Assembly: GCF_000341105.1 (NCBI RefSeq)
Contig: NZ_ANBB01000054.1
Coordinates: 1-64,000, forward strand
Origin: Nocardiopsis potens DSM 45234
GTDB taxonomy: Bacteria; Actinomycetota; Actinomycetes; Streptosporangiales; Streptosporangiaceae
DNA length: 64,000 nt
Reading direction: 5' to 3'
How positions within the stretch are numbered: position 1 is the stretch's first letter; each line of letters begins with the position of its first letter. Shown one piece after another: positions 53,487-62,602 of the stretch. Made by a program: the position numbers and the translations under genes. Below the pieces are notes generated by a model. It had not been told where the DNA came from and did no database searches. It worked only from the letters and a program-made list of their open reading frames with translations.

Positions 53487-53504
53487 CGGTCGCCGCGGGC
53501 GCGG

Positions 53505-53900
53505 CTACTTCTTGTCGCCGGAACCGTCGGAGTCGGAGTCGGAGTCGGATCCGGGGAAGTCGGGGCGGTCCTCGACCGGGGTGTCGTCGCCGGCGCCCGG
53601 CTCGGGGACGACCTCGGCGATGCCGGCCTTGAGGATCCGGATCCGCGACCCGGGGGAGATCTCCAGCTCGACCTCGTTGTCGCGGACCTCGACGATGGTG
53701 CCGTAGAACCCGGCCTGGGTCAGCACCTCCTGACCGGGCCGCAGCCCGCTCTGCATCTCCATGTGCTGCTTGCGCCGCCGCTGCTGCGGCCTGATGATGA
53801 GCAGCCAGAACACGATCACCAGCAGTGCGATCATCAGAATCGACTGCATGGTGCCGCTCCCTGCCGGGGCGGACTGGGCGAGAATGATGTTGCCCTGCAC
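53505..53900 (-). CDS. yajC: Preprotein translocase accessory protein YajC
   Basis: Small inner-membrane partner of SecDF-SecYEG. 131 residues from the GTG at 53900 (AGGAAGG upstream); the ATG at 53849 is an alternative. A short periplasmic N-terminus (IILAQSAPAGSG), one transmembrane helix (ILMIALLVIVFWLLII), the hallmark RPQQRRRKQH and the beta domain GLRPGQEVLTQAGFYGTIVE are visible. The tail is an Asp/Ser repeat (GSDSDSDSDGSGDKK). secD and secF are not adjacent. Confidence 0.93.
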   Translation of the reverse strand: MQGNIILAQSAPAGSGTMQSILMIALLVIVFWLLIIRPQQRRRKQHMEMQSGLRPGQEVLTQAGFYGTIVEVRDNEVELEISPGSRIRILKAGIAEVVPEPGAGDDTPVEDRPDFPGSDSDSDSDGSGDKK

Positions 53901-54061
53901 GGGGGCGTCCTTCCTGATGTATTTCGCGGCCGCCGCCCCGCCTTCGGCGGGCTGCGGCTCGGCGTCACGCCGAGTGGGAACGAACGGGCACGCCCCCGCG
54001 TTCCCCACCGGCCACCCTATCCCTCCCGGCGGCACCACCCGGGGGAGGGAAGGGGGCGGCC

Positions 54062-55081
54062 TCAGGGGGCCAGGCCCTGGGGCGGTTCGACCCCCATGTG
54101 CTCCCAGGCCTCGGGGGTGGCGACGCGGCCGCGCGGGGTGCGGGCGATCAGGCCGGCCCGGACCAGGAACGGCTCGGCGACCACCTCGACCGTCTCCGGC
54201 TCCTCCCCCACCGACACCGCGAGCGTGGACAGCCCCACCGGGCCCCCGCGGAACCGGCGCAGCAGCGCGTCCAGCACCGCCCGGTCCAGCCGGTCCAGGC
54301 CGCGCCCGTCGACCTCGTAGAGGGAGAGCGCGGCGCGGGCCGTCCGGAGGTCGAGCCGGCCGTCGCCGCGCACCTCGGCGTAGTCGCGGACCCGGCGCAG
54401 CAGCCGGTTGGCGATCCGCGGCGTGCCCCGGGAGCGGCCCGCGATCTCGGCCGCGGCGTCGGCGTCCAGCTCGACGCCGAGCAGCCGCGCCGAGCGGGTC
54501 ACGATGAGCTCCAGGTCGGCCGGGTCGTAGAAGTCCATGTGCGCGGTGAAGCCGAACCGGTCGCGCAGCGGTGAGGGCAGCAGCCCGGCCCGGGTGGTGG
54601 CGCCGACCAGGGTGAACGGGGCGATGTCCAGCGGGATGGCGGTGGCCCCGGGGCCCTTGCCGACCATCACGTCGACCCGGAAGTCCTCCATCGCGACGTA
54701 GAGCATCTCCTCGGCGGGGCGGGCCATCCGGTGGATCTCGTCCAGGAAGAGCACCTCGCCCTCCTGCAGGGTGGACAGCACCGCGGCCAGGTCGCCGGAG
54801 CGCTCGATGGCCGGCCCGGAGGTGATCCGCAGCGGCGCGCCCAGCTCGGCGGCGACGATCATGGCCAGCGTGGTCTTGCCCAGGCCGGGGCCGCCGGACA
54901 TCAGGATGTGGTCCGGGGCCCTGCCCCGGTTGCGCGCGCCGCTGAGCACCAGGGAGAGCTGCTCGCGGACGCGGTCCTGGCCGACGAAGTCCTCCAGCAG
55001 GCGGGGGCGGAGCGCCCCTTCCAGGTCCCGCTCCTCCAGGTCGGCACCGGGGGAGACGATGCCGCGCTCGTGGTCGTCCAT
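54062..55081 (-). CDS. ruvB: Holliday junction branch migration helicase RuvB
   Basis: AAA+ motor of the RuvAB branch-migration complex. 339 residues. Walker [15 protein letters not shown], Walker [11 protein letters not shown], sensor 1 [12 protein letters not shown], arginine finger region LRDRFGF and the C-terminal winged helix ([21 protein letters not shown]) are clear. It starts 28 nt after ruvA and belongs to the ruvC-ruvA-ruvB unit behind the LexA box. Confidence 0.97.
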   Translation of the reverse strand: MDDHERGIVSPGADLEERDLEGALRPRLLEDFVGQDRVREQLSLVLSGARNRGRAPDHILMSGGPGLGKTTLAMIVAAELGAPLRITSGPAIERSGDLAAVLSTLQEGEVLFLDEIHRMARPAEEMLYVAMEDFRVDVMVGKGPGATAIPLDIAPFTLVGATTRAGLLPSPLRDRFGFTAHMDFYDPADLELIVTRSARLLGVELDADAAAEIAGRSRGTPRIANRLLRRVRDYAEVRGDGRLDLRTARAALSLYEVDGRGLDRLDRAVLDALLRRFRGGPVGLSTLAVSVGEEPETVEVVAEPFLVRAGLIARTPRGRVATPEAWEHMGVEPPQGLAP

Positions 55082-55109
55082 GAGGGGTCGGTGGCTCCTT
55101 CTCCGGGGT

Positions 55110-55718
55110 TCAGGCCCTGCTCAGCTTGCGCAGCGCGGCGCGCAGCAGCACCGCGACGTCGGGGGCCTCGCCCGCCTCCGGGGCCACCGCGTCCGCGGCG
55201 GCCTCGGCGTCCCGGGCCGACCAGCCCAGGCCGGTCAGGCCGGCCACCACCTGCGGGCGCCAGTGCGCGGGCGCCTGCGGCGCGGCGCCGGCCGGGCCGT
55301 CCTGCACCGCGCCGGACGGGTCGCCGAGCTTGTCCCGCAGCTCCAGCACGATGCGCTGGGCGCCCTTGCGGCCGATGCCCGGGACGGCGGTGAGCGCGGC
55401 GGTGTCCTCGGCCGCCACGGCCTTGCGCAGCGCCTCGGGGGTGTGCACGGCCAGCATCGCCAGGGCCAGCCGGGGGCCGACGCCGGAGGCGGTCTGCAGC
55501 CGCTCGAAGACGTCCCGCTCGTCGGCGTCGGCGAAGCCGTAGAGGGTGAGCGAGTCCTCCCGGACCACCAGCGAGGTGGCGACGGTGGCGGTCTCCCCCA
55601 CCCGGAGCCGGCCCAGGGTGGCCGGGGTGCACTGCACCGTCATGCCCACCCCGCCGACATCGATGACGGCGGTGCCGCCGCCGCGGCCGGCCACCCGGCC
55701 GGTCAGGAACGCGATCAC
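55110..55718 (-). CDS. ruvA: Holliday junction binding protein RuvA
   Basis: Tetrameric junction-binding subunit. 202 residues from the GTG at 55718, which overlaps the ruvC stop (GTGA). N-terminal OB domain ([42 protein letters not shown]), helix-hairpin-helix [20 protein letters not shown] and the C-terminal RuvB-interacting three-helix domain are present. Normal length. Confidence 0.96.
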   Translation of the reverse strand: MIAFLTGRVAGRGGGTAVIDVGGVGMTVQCTPATLGRLRVGETATVATSLVVREDSLTLYGFADADERDVFERLQTASGVGPRLALAMLAVHTPEALRKAVAAEDTAALTAVPGIGRKGAQRIVLELRDKLGDPSGAVQDGPAGAAPQAPAHWRPQVVAGLTGLGWSARDAEAAADAVAPEAGEAPDVAVLLRAALRKLSRA

Positions 55719-56281
55719 GGGCGCGGACCCCTCCCCTGCCCGCGCGAGGCGCGGGCCAGCTCGACCTTGCGGGCGAATTCCTGGGTGGCGCGGGCGACCC
55801 GGTCCTGGGCCCCGCCGCGCCAGATGTGGCAGATGGCCAGTGCGACGGCGTCCGCGGCGTCGGCCGGCTTCGGCGGGCCCTCCAGCCGGAGGATGCGCGC
55901 CACCATGGCGCCCATCTGCGCCTTGTCGGCGCGGCCGCTGCCGGTGATGGCGGCCTTGGCCTCGCTGGGGGTGTGCAGCGCCACCGGCAGGCCGCGGCGC
56001 GCCGCGCACACCATGGCGATCCCGCTGGCCTGCGCGGTGCCCATCACGGTGCTCAGGTTGTGCTGGGCGAAGACCCGCTCCACCGCGACGGCGTCGGGCT
56101 CGTAGGCGTCCAGCCACTCCTCGATGCCGCGCTCGATGCCGAGCAGCCGCAGCGGGAGGTCGGTCCCGTGGTCGGTGCGGATCGCGTCGGCGCCGAGCAG
56201 GGCGAGCTGCCGCCCGACGGTCCCCTCGACGACTCCGACCCCGCACCGGGTCAGCCCGGGGTCGATCCCCAGCACCCGCAC
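55715..56281 (-). CDS. ruvC: Crossover junction endonuclease RuvC
   Basis: Holliday-junction resolvase. 188 residues. Catalytic acidic residues in VLGIDPGLTRCG (Asp), AVERVFAQHN (Glu) and the C-terminal ADAADAVALAICH (Asp pair) are conserved. GTG start. Its promoter region carries a LexA-type box only 15 nt upstream, so ruvC-A-B is probably SOS-inducible. A C-terminal basic tail ([12 protein letters not shown]) follows the domain. Confidence 0.97.
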   Translation of the reverse strand: MRVLGIDPGLTRCGVGVVEGTVGRQLALLGADAIRTDHGTDLPLRLLGIERGIEEWLDAYEPDAVAVERVFAQHNLSTVMGTAQASGIAMVCAARRGLPVALHTPSEAKAAITGSGRADKAQMGAMVARILRLEGPPKPADAADAVALAICHIWRGGAQDRVARATQEFARKVELARASRGQGRGPRP

Positions 56282-56295
56282 CTCGTGCCCCCTCC

Positions 56296-56311
56296 TCGAA
56301 CGCCCGTTCGC
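56296..56311. promoter_or_regulatory. LexA/SOS box upstream of ruvCAB
   Basis: TCGAACGCCCGTTCGC matches the actinobacterial SOS box TCGAAC-N4-GTTCGA at 11 of the 12 defined bases. It lies 15-30 nt before the ruvC start, where LexA would block transcription or early elongation. Confidence 0.8.
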
Positions 56312-56381
56312 AGGCTACCGAGCCTATACGACGGCGGCCCCGCCACCGCGCCGGTGGCAGGGCCGTGCCGTACTGCGGACC

Positions 56382-57131
56382 TCAGCCGATCTTCTCCATC
56401 ACCTCGTCGGGGATGTCGGCGTTGGTGAAGACGTTCTGCACGTCGTCGGAGTCCTCCAGCGCGTCGACCACGCGCAGCACCTTCTTGGCGTCCTCCTCGC
56501 CCAGCGGGACCTCCATGCTGGGCAGGAAGGAGGTCTCGGCGGACTCGTAGTCGATGCCGGCCTCCTGCAGCGCGGTGCGGACCGCGACCAGGTCGGAGGC
56601 CTCGCTGACCACCTCCCAGGACTCGCCGAGGTCGTTGACGTCCTCCGCGCCGGCCTCCAGGGCGGCCATGGTGACGTCGTCCTCGGTGGCGCCCTCCTTG
56701 GAGACGACCACCACGCCCTTCCGGTTGAACATGTAGGACACCGAGCCGGCGTCGGCCATGTTGCCGCCGTTGCGGGTGACCGCGACGCGCACCTCGGAGG
56801 CGGCGCGGTTGCGGTTGTCGGTCAGGCACTCGACCAGGAGCGCGACGCCGCCGGGGGCGTAGCCCTCGTACATGATGGTCTGCCAGTCGGCGCCGCCGGC
56901 CTCTTCACCGGAGCCGCGCTTGCGGGCGCGCTCGATGTTGTCCAGCGGGACCGAGTTCTTCCGGGCCTTCTGGATGGCGTCGTAGAGGGTCGGGTTGCCG
57001 TCCGGGTCGCCACCTCCGGTGCGCGCGGCCACCTCGACGTTCTTGATCAGCTTGGCGAAGAGCTTGCCTCGCTTGGCGTCGATGGCGGCTTTCTTGTGCT
57101 TGGTGGTGGCCCACTTGGAGTGGCCGCTCAT
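56382..57131 (-). CDS. yebC: YebC/PmpR-family protein
   Basis: 249-residue conserved protein, now often described as a translation factor that helps ribosomes through proline stretches, or as a transcription regulator. The N-terminus [22 protein letters not shown] is diagnostic, followed by [17 protein letters not shown] and [22 protein letters not shown]. It sits between pdxT and ruvC, a widely conserved order, and its ATG overlaps the pdxT stop. Confidence 0.96.
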   Translation of the reverse strand: MSGHSKWATTKHKKAAIDAKRGKLFAKLIKNVEVAARTGGGDPDGNPTLYDAIQKARKNSVPLDNIERARKRGSGEEAGGADWQTIMYEGYAPGGVALLVECLTDNRNRAASEVRVAVTRNGGNMADAGSVSYMFNRKGVVVVSKEGATEDDVTMAALEAGAEDVNDLGESWEVVSEASDLVAVRTALQEAGIDYESAETSFLPSMEVPLGEEDAKKVLRVVDALEDSDDVQNVFTNADIPDEVMEKIG

Positions 57132-57739
57132 GCCGTTCCTTTCACGATGTCGACGAAGAGTCCGTGGATACGCGCGTCCCCGGTGAGTTCGGGATGGAAT
57201 GAGGTGGCCAGCAGGCTCCCCTGTCGTACCGCGACGATCCTACCGGCAGCCCCGTCGTCCGCGGGGAGCCGTCCGAGCACGCTGACACCGGGGCCCACCG
57301 ACTCCACCCAGGGCGCCCGGATGAACACCGCGTCCACCGGGCCGCCGTCCACCCCGTCGATGCCGACCGATCCCTCGAAGGACTCGGTCTGCCGGCCGAA
57401 GGCGTTGCGCCGCACCGTCATGTCGATGCCGCCGACGGTGCACTGGTCGGCGGTGCCGTCCAGGATACGGTCGGCGAGCAGGATCATGCCCGCGCAGGTG
57501 CCGTAGACCGGGAGGCCGGCCCGGACGCGCTTGCGCAGCGGGTCCAGCAGACCGTACCGGACCGCCAGCTTGGACATGGTGGTCGACTCACCGCCGGGCA
57601 GGACCAGGCCCTGGAGCTGGTCGAGTTCGCCGGGGGCGGTGACGGGCACCGCGGTGGCTCCGATCCCGCGCAGGGCGCGCAGGTGCTCCTCGGTGTCGCC
57701 CTGCAGGGCGAGCACTCCGATGACGGGTTGTGCGGACAA
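57128..57739 (-). CDS. pdxT: Pyridoxal 5'-phosphate synthase glutaminase subunit
   Basis: Hydrolyses glutamine and channels ammonia to PdxS. 203 residues. Class I glutaminase triad: nucleophile in [12 protein letters not shown] and His-Glu in [10 protein letters not shown]; the oxyanion region [14 protein letters not shown] is present. Lies 87 nt after pdxS with a palindromic hairpin in the gap, and overlaps yebC. Confidence 0.97.
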   Translation of the reverse strand: MSAQPVIGVLALQGDTEEHLRALRGIGATAVPVTAPGELDQLQGLVLPGGESTTMSKLAVRYGLLDPLRKRVRAGLPVYGTCAGMILLADRILDGTADQCTVGGIDMTVRRNAFGRQTESFEGSVGIDGVDGGPVDAVFIRAPWVESVGPGVSVLGRLPADDGAAGRIVAVRQGSLLATSFHPELTGDARIHGLFVDIVKGTA

Positions 57740-57777
57740 GCGGCGACCTCACTGCTATCGGCTGCTCAGGGAACGGG

Positions 57778-57807
57778 CCGACCGCGGCCGGCGCCGGCCG
57801 CGGTCGG
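57778..57807 (-). terminator. Hairpin between pdxS and pdxT
   Basis: A 30-nt perfect palindrome (13-bp stem around GCGC), 19 nt past the pdxS stop. It may reduce pdxT expression relative to pdxS rather than end the transcript. Confidence 0.6.
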
Positions 57808-57826
57808 CGGGGAACGGCGGGCGGGG

Positions 57827-58753
57827 CTACCAGCCGCGCCCGGCGTAGCGCTGGGACTCGTCCAGCTCGTCCAGGTTGATGCCGACCATCGCCTCGCCCA
57901 GGCCGCGGGAGACCTTGGCGATCACGCCCGGGTCCTGGTAGTGCAGGGTGGCCTGGACGATCGCGTCGGCGCGCTTGGCCGGGTCGCCGGACTTGAAGAT
58001 GCCCGAGCCGACGAAGACGCTCTCCGCGCCGAGCTGGCGCATCAGGGCCGCGTCGGCCGGGGTGGCCACGCCGCCGGCGGAGAACAGCGGCACCGGGAGC
58101 TTGCCCAGCTCGGCGACCTCCTTGACGACCTCGTAGGGCGCGCGCATCTCCTTGGCGGCGCCGAACAGCTCGGCCTCGTCCAGGGTGCCCAGCCGCTTGA
58201 TCTCGGAGCGGATCGAGCGCATGTGCCGGGTGGCCTCGACGACGTTGCCGGTGCCGGCCTCGCCCTTGGAGCGGATCATCGCCGCGCCCTCGGCGATGCG
58301 GCGCAGCGCCTCGCCGATGTTGGTGGCGCCGCAGACGAACGGGACGGTGAACGCCCACTTGTCGATGTGGTGGGCCTCGTCTGCCGGGGTGAGGACCTCC
58401 GACTCGTCGATGAAGTCGACCCCGAGCGACTGCAGGACCTGGGCCTCGACGAAGTGGCCGATCCGGGCCTTGGCCATGACGGGGATGGAGACGGCCTCGA
58501 TGATGCCGTCGATCATGTCGGGGTCGGACATGCGCGCGACCCCGCCGTCCTTGCGGATGTCGGCGGGCACCCGCTCCAGGGCCATGACCGCGACGGCGCC
58601 GGCGTCCTCGGCGATCCTGGCCTGCTCCGGGGTGACCACGTCCATGATCACGCCGTTCTTGAGCTGCTCTGCCATCCCGCGCTTCACGCGGGTGGTGCCG
58701 ACCGTCTTCTCGGCGGTGTTCTCAGCGGTGTTGGCCACGGTGGCGGACTCCAT
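57827..58753 (-). CDS. pdxS: Pyridoxal 5'-phosphate synthase lyase subunit
   Basis: Builds PLP from ribose 5-phosphate, glyceraldehyde 3-phosphate and ammonia. 308 residues. TIM-barrel motifs [40 protein letters not shown] and the phosphate-binding [17 protein letters not shown] are intact; the two catalytic lysines lie in VMAKARIGH and [10 protein letters not shown]. The N-terminal ~25 residues are a variable extension. First gene of the pdxS-pdxT-yebC group. Confidence 0.98.
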   Translation of the reverse strand: MESATVANTAENTAEKTVGTTRVKRGMAEQLKNGVIMDVVTPEQARIAEDAGAVAVMALERVPADIRKDGGVARMSDPDMIDGIIEAVSIPVMAKARIGHFVEAQVLQSLGVDFIDESEVLTPADEAHHIDKWAFTVPFVCGATNIGEALRRIAEGAAMIRSKGEAGTGNVVEATRHMRSIRSEIKRLGTLDEAELFGAAKEMRAPYEVVKEVAELGKLPVPLFSAGGVATPADAALMRQLGAESVFVGSGIFKSGDPAKRADAIVQATLHYQDPGVIAKVSRGLGEAMVGINLDELDESQRYAGRGW

Positions 58754-58957
58754 GTTCGAAAGCGCAGGCGGTGTCGGCGCCGTGCGCGGAGGATGCGTGT
58801 GCTGGCGGACGCTCGGCGGCGACGCGACGCGCCGTCCGCCTCGGTCCCGGTCACCATGCTAGTTCACGGCAAGAAGCGCGCTTCAGGACATATCGGCACG
58901 ATCTGCGGCGCTGTTGTGCCACTCTGTCAGGCACGTCACTCCGGCCCCGGAGCGGGG

Positions 58958-58982
58958 GCGGCCCGGCCCGGGGCCGGGCCGG
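58958..58982 (-). terminator. Terminator after the LemA-like gene
   Basis: GCCCGGCCC and GGGCCGGGC form a tight stem around one base (58961-58979), extendable by one pair, immediately past the stop codon. The rest of the 230-nt gap before pdxS shows only a possible TAGCAT -10 box near 58857. Confidence 0.55.
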
Positions 58983-58983
58983 C

Positions 58984-59541
58984 TCAGCCCGGGGGGAGCG
59001 CCGGGGGCTCGTCGTCCATCTCGAAGAACTCGGGCAGTTCGGCCCGGCCGGCCAGGCGGAACAGCCGGACCAGGCGACCGGAGCGGGCCTGGCGGGTCTG
59101 GGCGACCGCGTCGTTGTAGAACCGGCGGGCCAGCAGCACCCGCTTGGCCGCCGCGTCCACCTCCCCGCGCACCCCCGGCTCCAGGTCGGTCCGCTCGACC
59201 ACCGCGCGCAGCGCCCGGGACAGGTCGCTCTCGGCCAGCTCCCGCTCGGCCCGGATCCGCGCGGACGCACCCCCGGGGCCGGCCGCGCCGTCGGCCCAGG
59301 CCCGGTGCGCGGTGCCGGCCGCCTCGGCGAGCAGCACCGCGGAGGCCGGCTCCAGGCCTCCGACCGCGGCCAGCTCGACCACCACCGCCGAGCGCCGGTT
59401 CAGCGCGGCCTGCAGCGCGGCGTGCGCGGTCTCCACCCGGGTGTGCAGCCGGTCCAGCCGGCCCGCCCGCCAGGACACGTAGAAGGAGACCATGACCAGC
59501 ACCGCCAGCAGCGTGCTGGCCGCGGAGACCCATTCCGCCAT
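58984..59541 (-). CDS. LemA-like membrane protein
   Basis: 185 residues. One N-terminal transmembrane helix (AASTLLAVLVMVSFYVSW), then a helical domain resembling LemA: LHTRVETAHAALQAALNRR near residue 32 and the signature AKRVLLARRFYNDAVAQTR near 135-150. The C-terminus is acidic (EFFEMDDEPPALPPG). It begins 3 nt after the pimA stop, so it is the last gene of the lipid-mannoside operon. The role is unknown. Confidence 0.75.
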   Translation of the reverse strand: MAEWVSAASTLLAVLVMVSFYVSWRAGRLDRLHTRVETAHAALQAALNRRSAVVVELAAVGGLEPASAVLLAEAAGTAHRAWADGAAGPGGASARIRAERELAESDLSRALRAVVERTDLEPGVRGEVDAAAKRVLLARRFYNDAVAQTRQARSGRLVRLFRLAGRAELPEFFEMDDEPPALPPG

Positions 59542-59544
59542 GGC

Positions 59545-60921
59545 CTAGTGCGCCCCCTCGCCGCCGACCGTGACCGGCCCGGCCGCCGCCCCCGGCGGCA
59601 GCACCGTCTCATAGACCCGGGCCACGTCCTCGGCGACGGTGGACCAGTCGTAGGCGCGCACCGCGCGGCCGGCCGCCGCGGACAGCCCGGACCGCCGCCC
59701 CGGGTCGTCCAGCAGGGCCGCGGCCCGCTCGGCCAGCGCATCGGCCCTGCCGACCGGGAACAGCTCGCCGGCCGCGCCCTCGGCGAGCACGCTGCGGAAC
59801 GCCGGGATGTCGCTGGCCAGCACCGGCGCCCCGGCCGACATCGCCTCGGTGAGCACGATGCCGAAGCTCTCCCCGCCGAGGTTGGGCGCGCAGAACACGT
59901 CCACCGACCGGTAGGCGCGCGCCTTGTCCTGCTCGGAGACCCGGCCCAGCGAGACCACCCGGGGGCGCAGCTCCGCGGGCAGCCGGACGGCGGCCGCCTC
60001 GGCGTCGCCCGGCCCGGCGAGCAGCAGCCGCAGGCCGGGGCGGTCCGGGGCGAGCCGCGCGAACGCGTCCATCAGCACGGCCAGCCCCTTGCGGGGCTCG
60101 TCCAGGCGGCCGAGGAAGCCGATGGCGCCGCCCTCCCCCGGCCAGCCGGGCAGCGGCTCGGCGCCGGCGTAGCGGTGCACCGCCACCCCGTTGGGGATGA
60201 GCACCGCGTCGCCGCCGAGGTGCTCCACCAGGGTCCGGCGGGCCGCCTCGGAGACCGCGATCCGGCCGCTGATCTTCTCCAGCGCGGTGCGCAGCGCGGC
60301 CGCGGAGGCGGCCATCGCCCTGGACCGCGGGTTGGAGGTGTGGAAGGTCGCCACGATCGGCCCCTCCGCCACCCAGCAGGCCAGCAGGGACAGGCTGGGC
60401 GCGGCCGGCTCGTGCACGTGCAGTACGTCGAAGGCGCCGTCGCGGACCCAGCGGCGGACCCTCGCGGCGGCGCGCACCCCGAAGGAGAGCCGGGCCACCG
60501 ACCCGTTGTAGGGCACCGGGACCGCGCGGCCGGCGGGCACCAGGAAGTCCGGCAGCCCCTCCGCGCCGGTGTCGCACGGCGCCAGGACGGAGACCTGGTG
60601 CCCCAGGGAGAGGAGGGCTTCGGCGAGGTCGCCGACGTGCTGCTGGACGCCTCCGGGGACGTCCCAGGTGTAGGGGCAGACAATGCCCACCCGTCGCCCG
60701 CCACCACCCTCAAACGGGGCCCTCCGGGCCACAGCCCCCTCTTCCCGTCGCCCGCCACCACCCTCAAACGGGGCCCTCCGGGCCACAGCCCCCTCTTCCC
60801 GTCGCCCGCCACCACCCTCAAACGGGGCCCTCCGGGCCACAGCCCCCTCTTCCCGTCGCCCGCCACCCTCGTCGAACGGAGCCCCCCGGGCCACAGCCCT
60901 GCGCATCCGCATGCGGATCAC
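59545..60921 (-). CDS. pimA: Phosphatidylinositol alpha-mannosyltransferase with repeat-bearing 5' extension
   Basis: GT4 enzyme that adds the first mannose from GDP-mannose to phosphatidylinositol at the inner face of the membrane. The family core starts VGIVCPYTWDVPGGVQQHV at 60690 and includes HVHEPAAPSLSLLA, GFLGRLDEPRKGL and the nucleotide-sugar site GGESFGIVLTEAMSAGAPVLA. The frame is open from a GTG at 60921 that overlaps the patA stop, giving 458 residues; the extra ~77 residues are an 18-residue tandem repeat (RREEGAVARRAPFEGGGG). If translation starts at 60690 the enzyme has the normal ~381 residues. Either start is possible. Confidence 0.9.
   Translation of the reverse strand: MIRMRMRRAVARGAPFDEGGGRREEGAVARRAPFEGGGGRREEGAVARRAPFEGGGGRREEGAVARRAPFEGGGGRRVGIVCPYTWDVPGGVQQHVGDLAEALLSLGHQVSVLAPCDTGAEGLPDFLVPAGRAVPVPYNGSVARLSFGVRAAARVRRWVRDGAFDVLHVHEPAAPSLSLLACWVAEGPIVATFHTSNPRSRAMAASAAALRTALEKISGRIAVSEAARRTLVEHLGGDAVLIPNGVAVHRYAGAEPLPGWPGEGGAIGFLGRLDEPRKGLAVLMDAFARLAPDRPGLRLLLAGPGDAEAAAVRLPAELRPRVVSLGRVSEQDKARAYRSVDVFCAPNLGGESFGIVLTEAMSAGAPVLASDIPAFRSVLAEGAAGELFPVGRADALAERAAALLDDPGRRSGLSAAAGRAVRAYDWSTVAEDVARVYETVLPPGAAAGPVTVGGEGAH
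60690..60899 (-). repeat. 54-bp tandem repeat, 3 perfect copies plus one degenerate
   Basis: Copies begin at 60690, 60744, 60798 and 60852. The first three are identical over 54 bp; the fourth lacks one codon and has several changes. Each copy is in frame with pimA on the minus strand and carries GAGGGGGCTGTG, a Shine-Dalgarno-like sequence next to a GTG. Confidence 0.95.
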
Positions 60922-61925
60922 CGCCCCTGGCCGACACCACCGCCCGCAGCGGCGTCCACGCTATCGGCCGGCGGCGCCGCCTCCGGGGCGTACGCGCCGG
61001 GCGGCGGGGCGGCGAGGTCGGCGGTGAACACCCGCTGCAGCATGTGCCAGTCCTCCGGGTGCTCGGCGATCCGGTCCTGGAAGACGCCGGCCAGGCCCTG
61101 GGTCATCGCCCGCACCCGGTCCCGCCGGTCGGCCAGGTCGGGGACCGGGATCTCGTCGTGCACCTCGATGCGGAGCAGCGGGCCGTCGTACCAGAGCGAG
61201 ACCGGCATCAGCGCGGCGCCGGTCCGCTCGGCCAGCGCGGCGGGGCCGGCCGGCATCCGCGCGGCCTCGCCGAAGAACTCCACGTCCACGCCGCCCGCGG
61301 TGAGGTCCCGGTCGGCCAGCAGGCAGACCAGGCGGCCCTCGCGCAGCCGGCGGGCGAGCCGGCCCGCGATGCCGGCCCCGGAGGCGCCCGCGGCGCCCGC
61401 CGCGTCCTCGGCCGGGGTGAGCGGCAGCACCTCCATGCCCAGCCCGGTGCGGAAGTCGACGAAGCGGTCGAACACCTCGGGCGGGCGGAGCCGCTCGGCG
61501 ACGGTGGTCAGCGGGACCCCGCGCAGCGTGATCCAGGCCCCGGCGTGGTCCCAGTTGCCCATGTGCGGCAGGGCCGCGACCACGCCCCGCCCGGAGCGGA
61601 CGTGCGCTTCGAGGGCCTCCACCCCGGTGGCGCGGGTGCGCGCGTCCAGGGTCGCCGCGTCGATCGCGGGCAGCCGGAACATCTCGTAGTAGTAGCGCAG
61701 GTAGGAGCGCATCCCCGCGCGGGAGAGCGCGCGCAGCTGGGGGGCGGTGACACCGGGTCCGGCGACCCGGCGCAGGTTGGCCTCCAGGCGGAGCACGCCG
61801 GGGCCCCGGCGGCGCCAGGCGGTGTCCGCCATCGACCGGAACGCGGCCCGCCCCGGCTTCTCCGGGAGCTCGCGCACCAGCCGCCACCCTGCGGCGTAGG
61901 CCGCGGCCGCGGTCCTGTCCCCCAT
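60918..61925 (-). CDS. patA: Phosphatidylinositol mannoside acyltransferase
   Basis: Membrane-associated acyltransferase of the HtrB/LpxL-like family that acylates mannosylated phosphatidylinositol. 335 residues from the ATG at 61925, which overlaps the pgsA stop (TGATG). The catalytic H-X4-D motif is HMGNWD, in AALPHMGNWDHAGAWI; CLLADRDLTAGGVDVEFFG is the second conserved block. Its position between pgsA and pimA is the standard actinobacterial arrangement. The C-terminal ~25 residues are Ala/Pro-rich. Confidence 0.93.
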   Translation of the reverse strand: MGDRTAAAAYAAGWRLVRELPEKPGRAAFRSMADTAWRRRGPGVLRLEANLRRVAGPGVTAPQLRALSRAGMRSYLRYYYEMFRLPAIDAATLDARTRATGVEALEAHVRSGRGVVAALPHMGNWDHAGAWITLRGVPLTTVAERLRPPEVFDRFVDFRTGLGMEVLPLTPAEDAAGAAGASGAGIAGRLARRLREGRLVCLLADRDLTAGGVDVEFFGEAARMPAGPAALAERTGAALMPVSLWYDGPLLRIEVHDEIPVPDLADRRDRVRAMTQGLAGVFQDRIAEHPEDWHMLQRVFTADLAAPPPGAYAPEAAPPADSVDAAAGGGVGQGR

Positions 61926-62551
61926 CAGCTGTACTCCCTCGACCGGGAGCCCGGCTCGGTGAGCCGGGCACGGGTCTCCAGCATCCGCTGGACGATGGTG
62001 ACCGCGCTCAGCACGGCCAGCAGCCACAGCCCGGCGGCCTGGGCGTAGGGCACGTCCAGGCCGGCCAGGCCGGTGGAGACCAGGATGACGATGAGCCGCT
62101 CGGTGCGCTCGGCCAGGCCCACGTCGCAGTTGACCCCGAGCCCTTCGGCGCGGGCCTTGATGTAGGACACGCCGAACCCGGCGACCAGGCAGAACAGCGC
62201 GAGTCCGCCGAGCAGCGGCTCATCGGCGCCGCTGTAGAACCAGATGACCAGGCCGCCCAGTACGGCGGCGTCGGCGACCCGGTCGAGGGTGGAGTCGAGG
62301 AAGGCCCCCCATTTGCTCTCGAAGCCGGCGGCGCGGGCCACCGCCCCGTCGAGCATGTCGAACAGCACGAAGACGGTGATCGCGACCGCTCCCGGGAAGA
62401 GCTCGCCGCGGGGCAGGAAGTAGAAGGACGAGGCGACCACCCCGAGGGTCCCGACCAGCGTCACCATGTTCGCGGTGACACCGATCCGGGTCAGTCCTCG
62501 GCCGATGGGCCGCGTCATCCGGGAGATCGCGGGGCGCAGGATTCTCAGCAT
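61925..62551 (-). CDS. pgsA: Phosphatidylinositol phosphate synthase
   Basis: CDP-alcohol phosphotransferase joining CDP-diacylglycerol and inositol phosphate. 208 residues, about six transmembrane helices. The signature D-X2-DG-X2-AR-X8-G-X3-D-X3-D is seen as DMLDGAVARAAGFESKWGAF followed by LDSTLDRVAD. The neighbourhood with patA and pimA assigns it to inositol-lipid rather than glycerol-lipid synthesis. Confidence 0.94.
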   Translation of the reverse strand: MLRILRPAISRMTRPIGRGLTRIGVTANMVTLVGTLGVVASSFYFLPRGELFPGAVAITVFVLFDMLDGAVARAAGFESKWGAFLDSTLDRVADAAVLGGLVIWFYSGADEPLLGGLALFCLVAGFGVSYIKARAEGLGVNCDVGLAERTERLIVILVSTGLAGLDVPYAQAAGLWLLAVLSAVTIVQRMLETRARLTEPGSRSREYS

Positions 62552-62602
62552 GGCTTCTCAAGATCGTAGGGCGTAGGGAACCCGGCGGCGAGCCGCCCCG
62601 CC

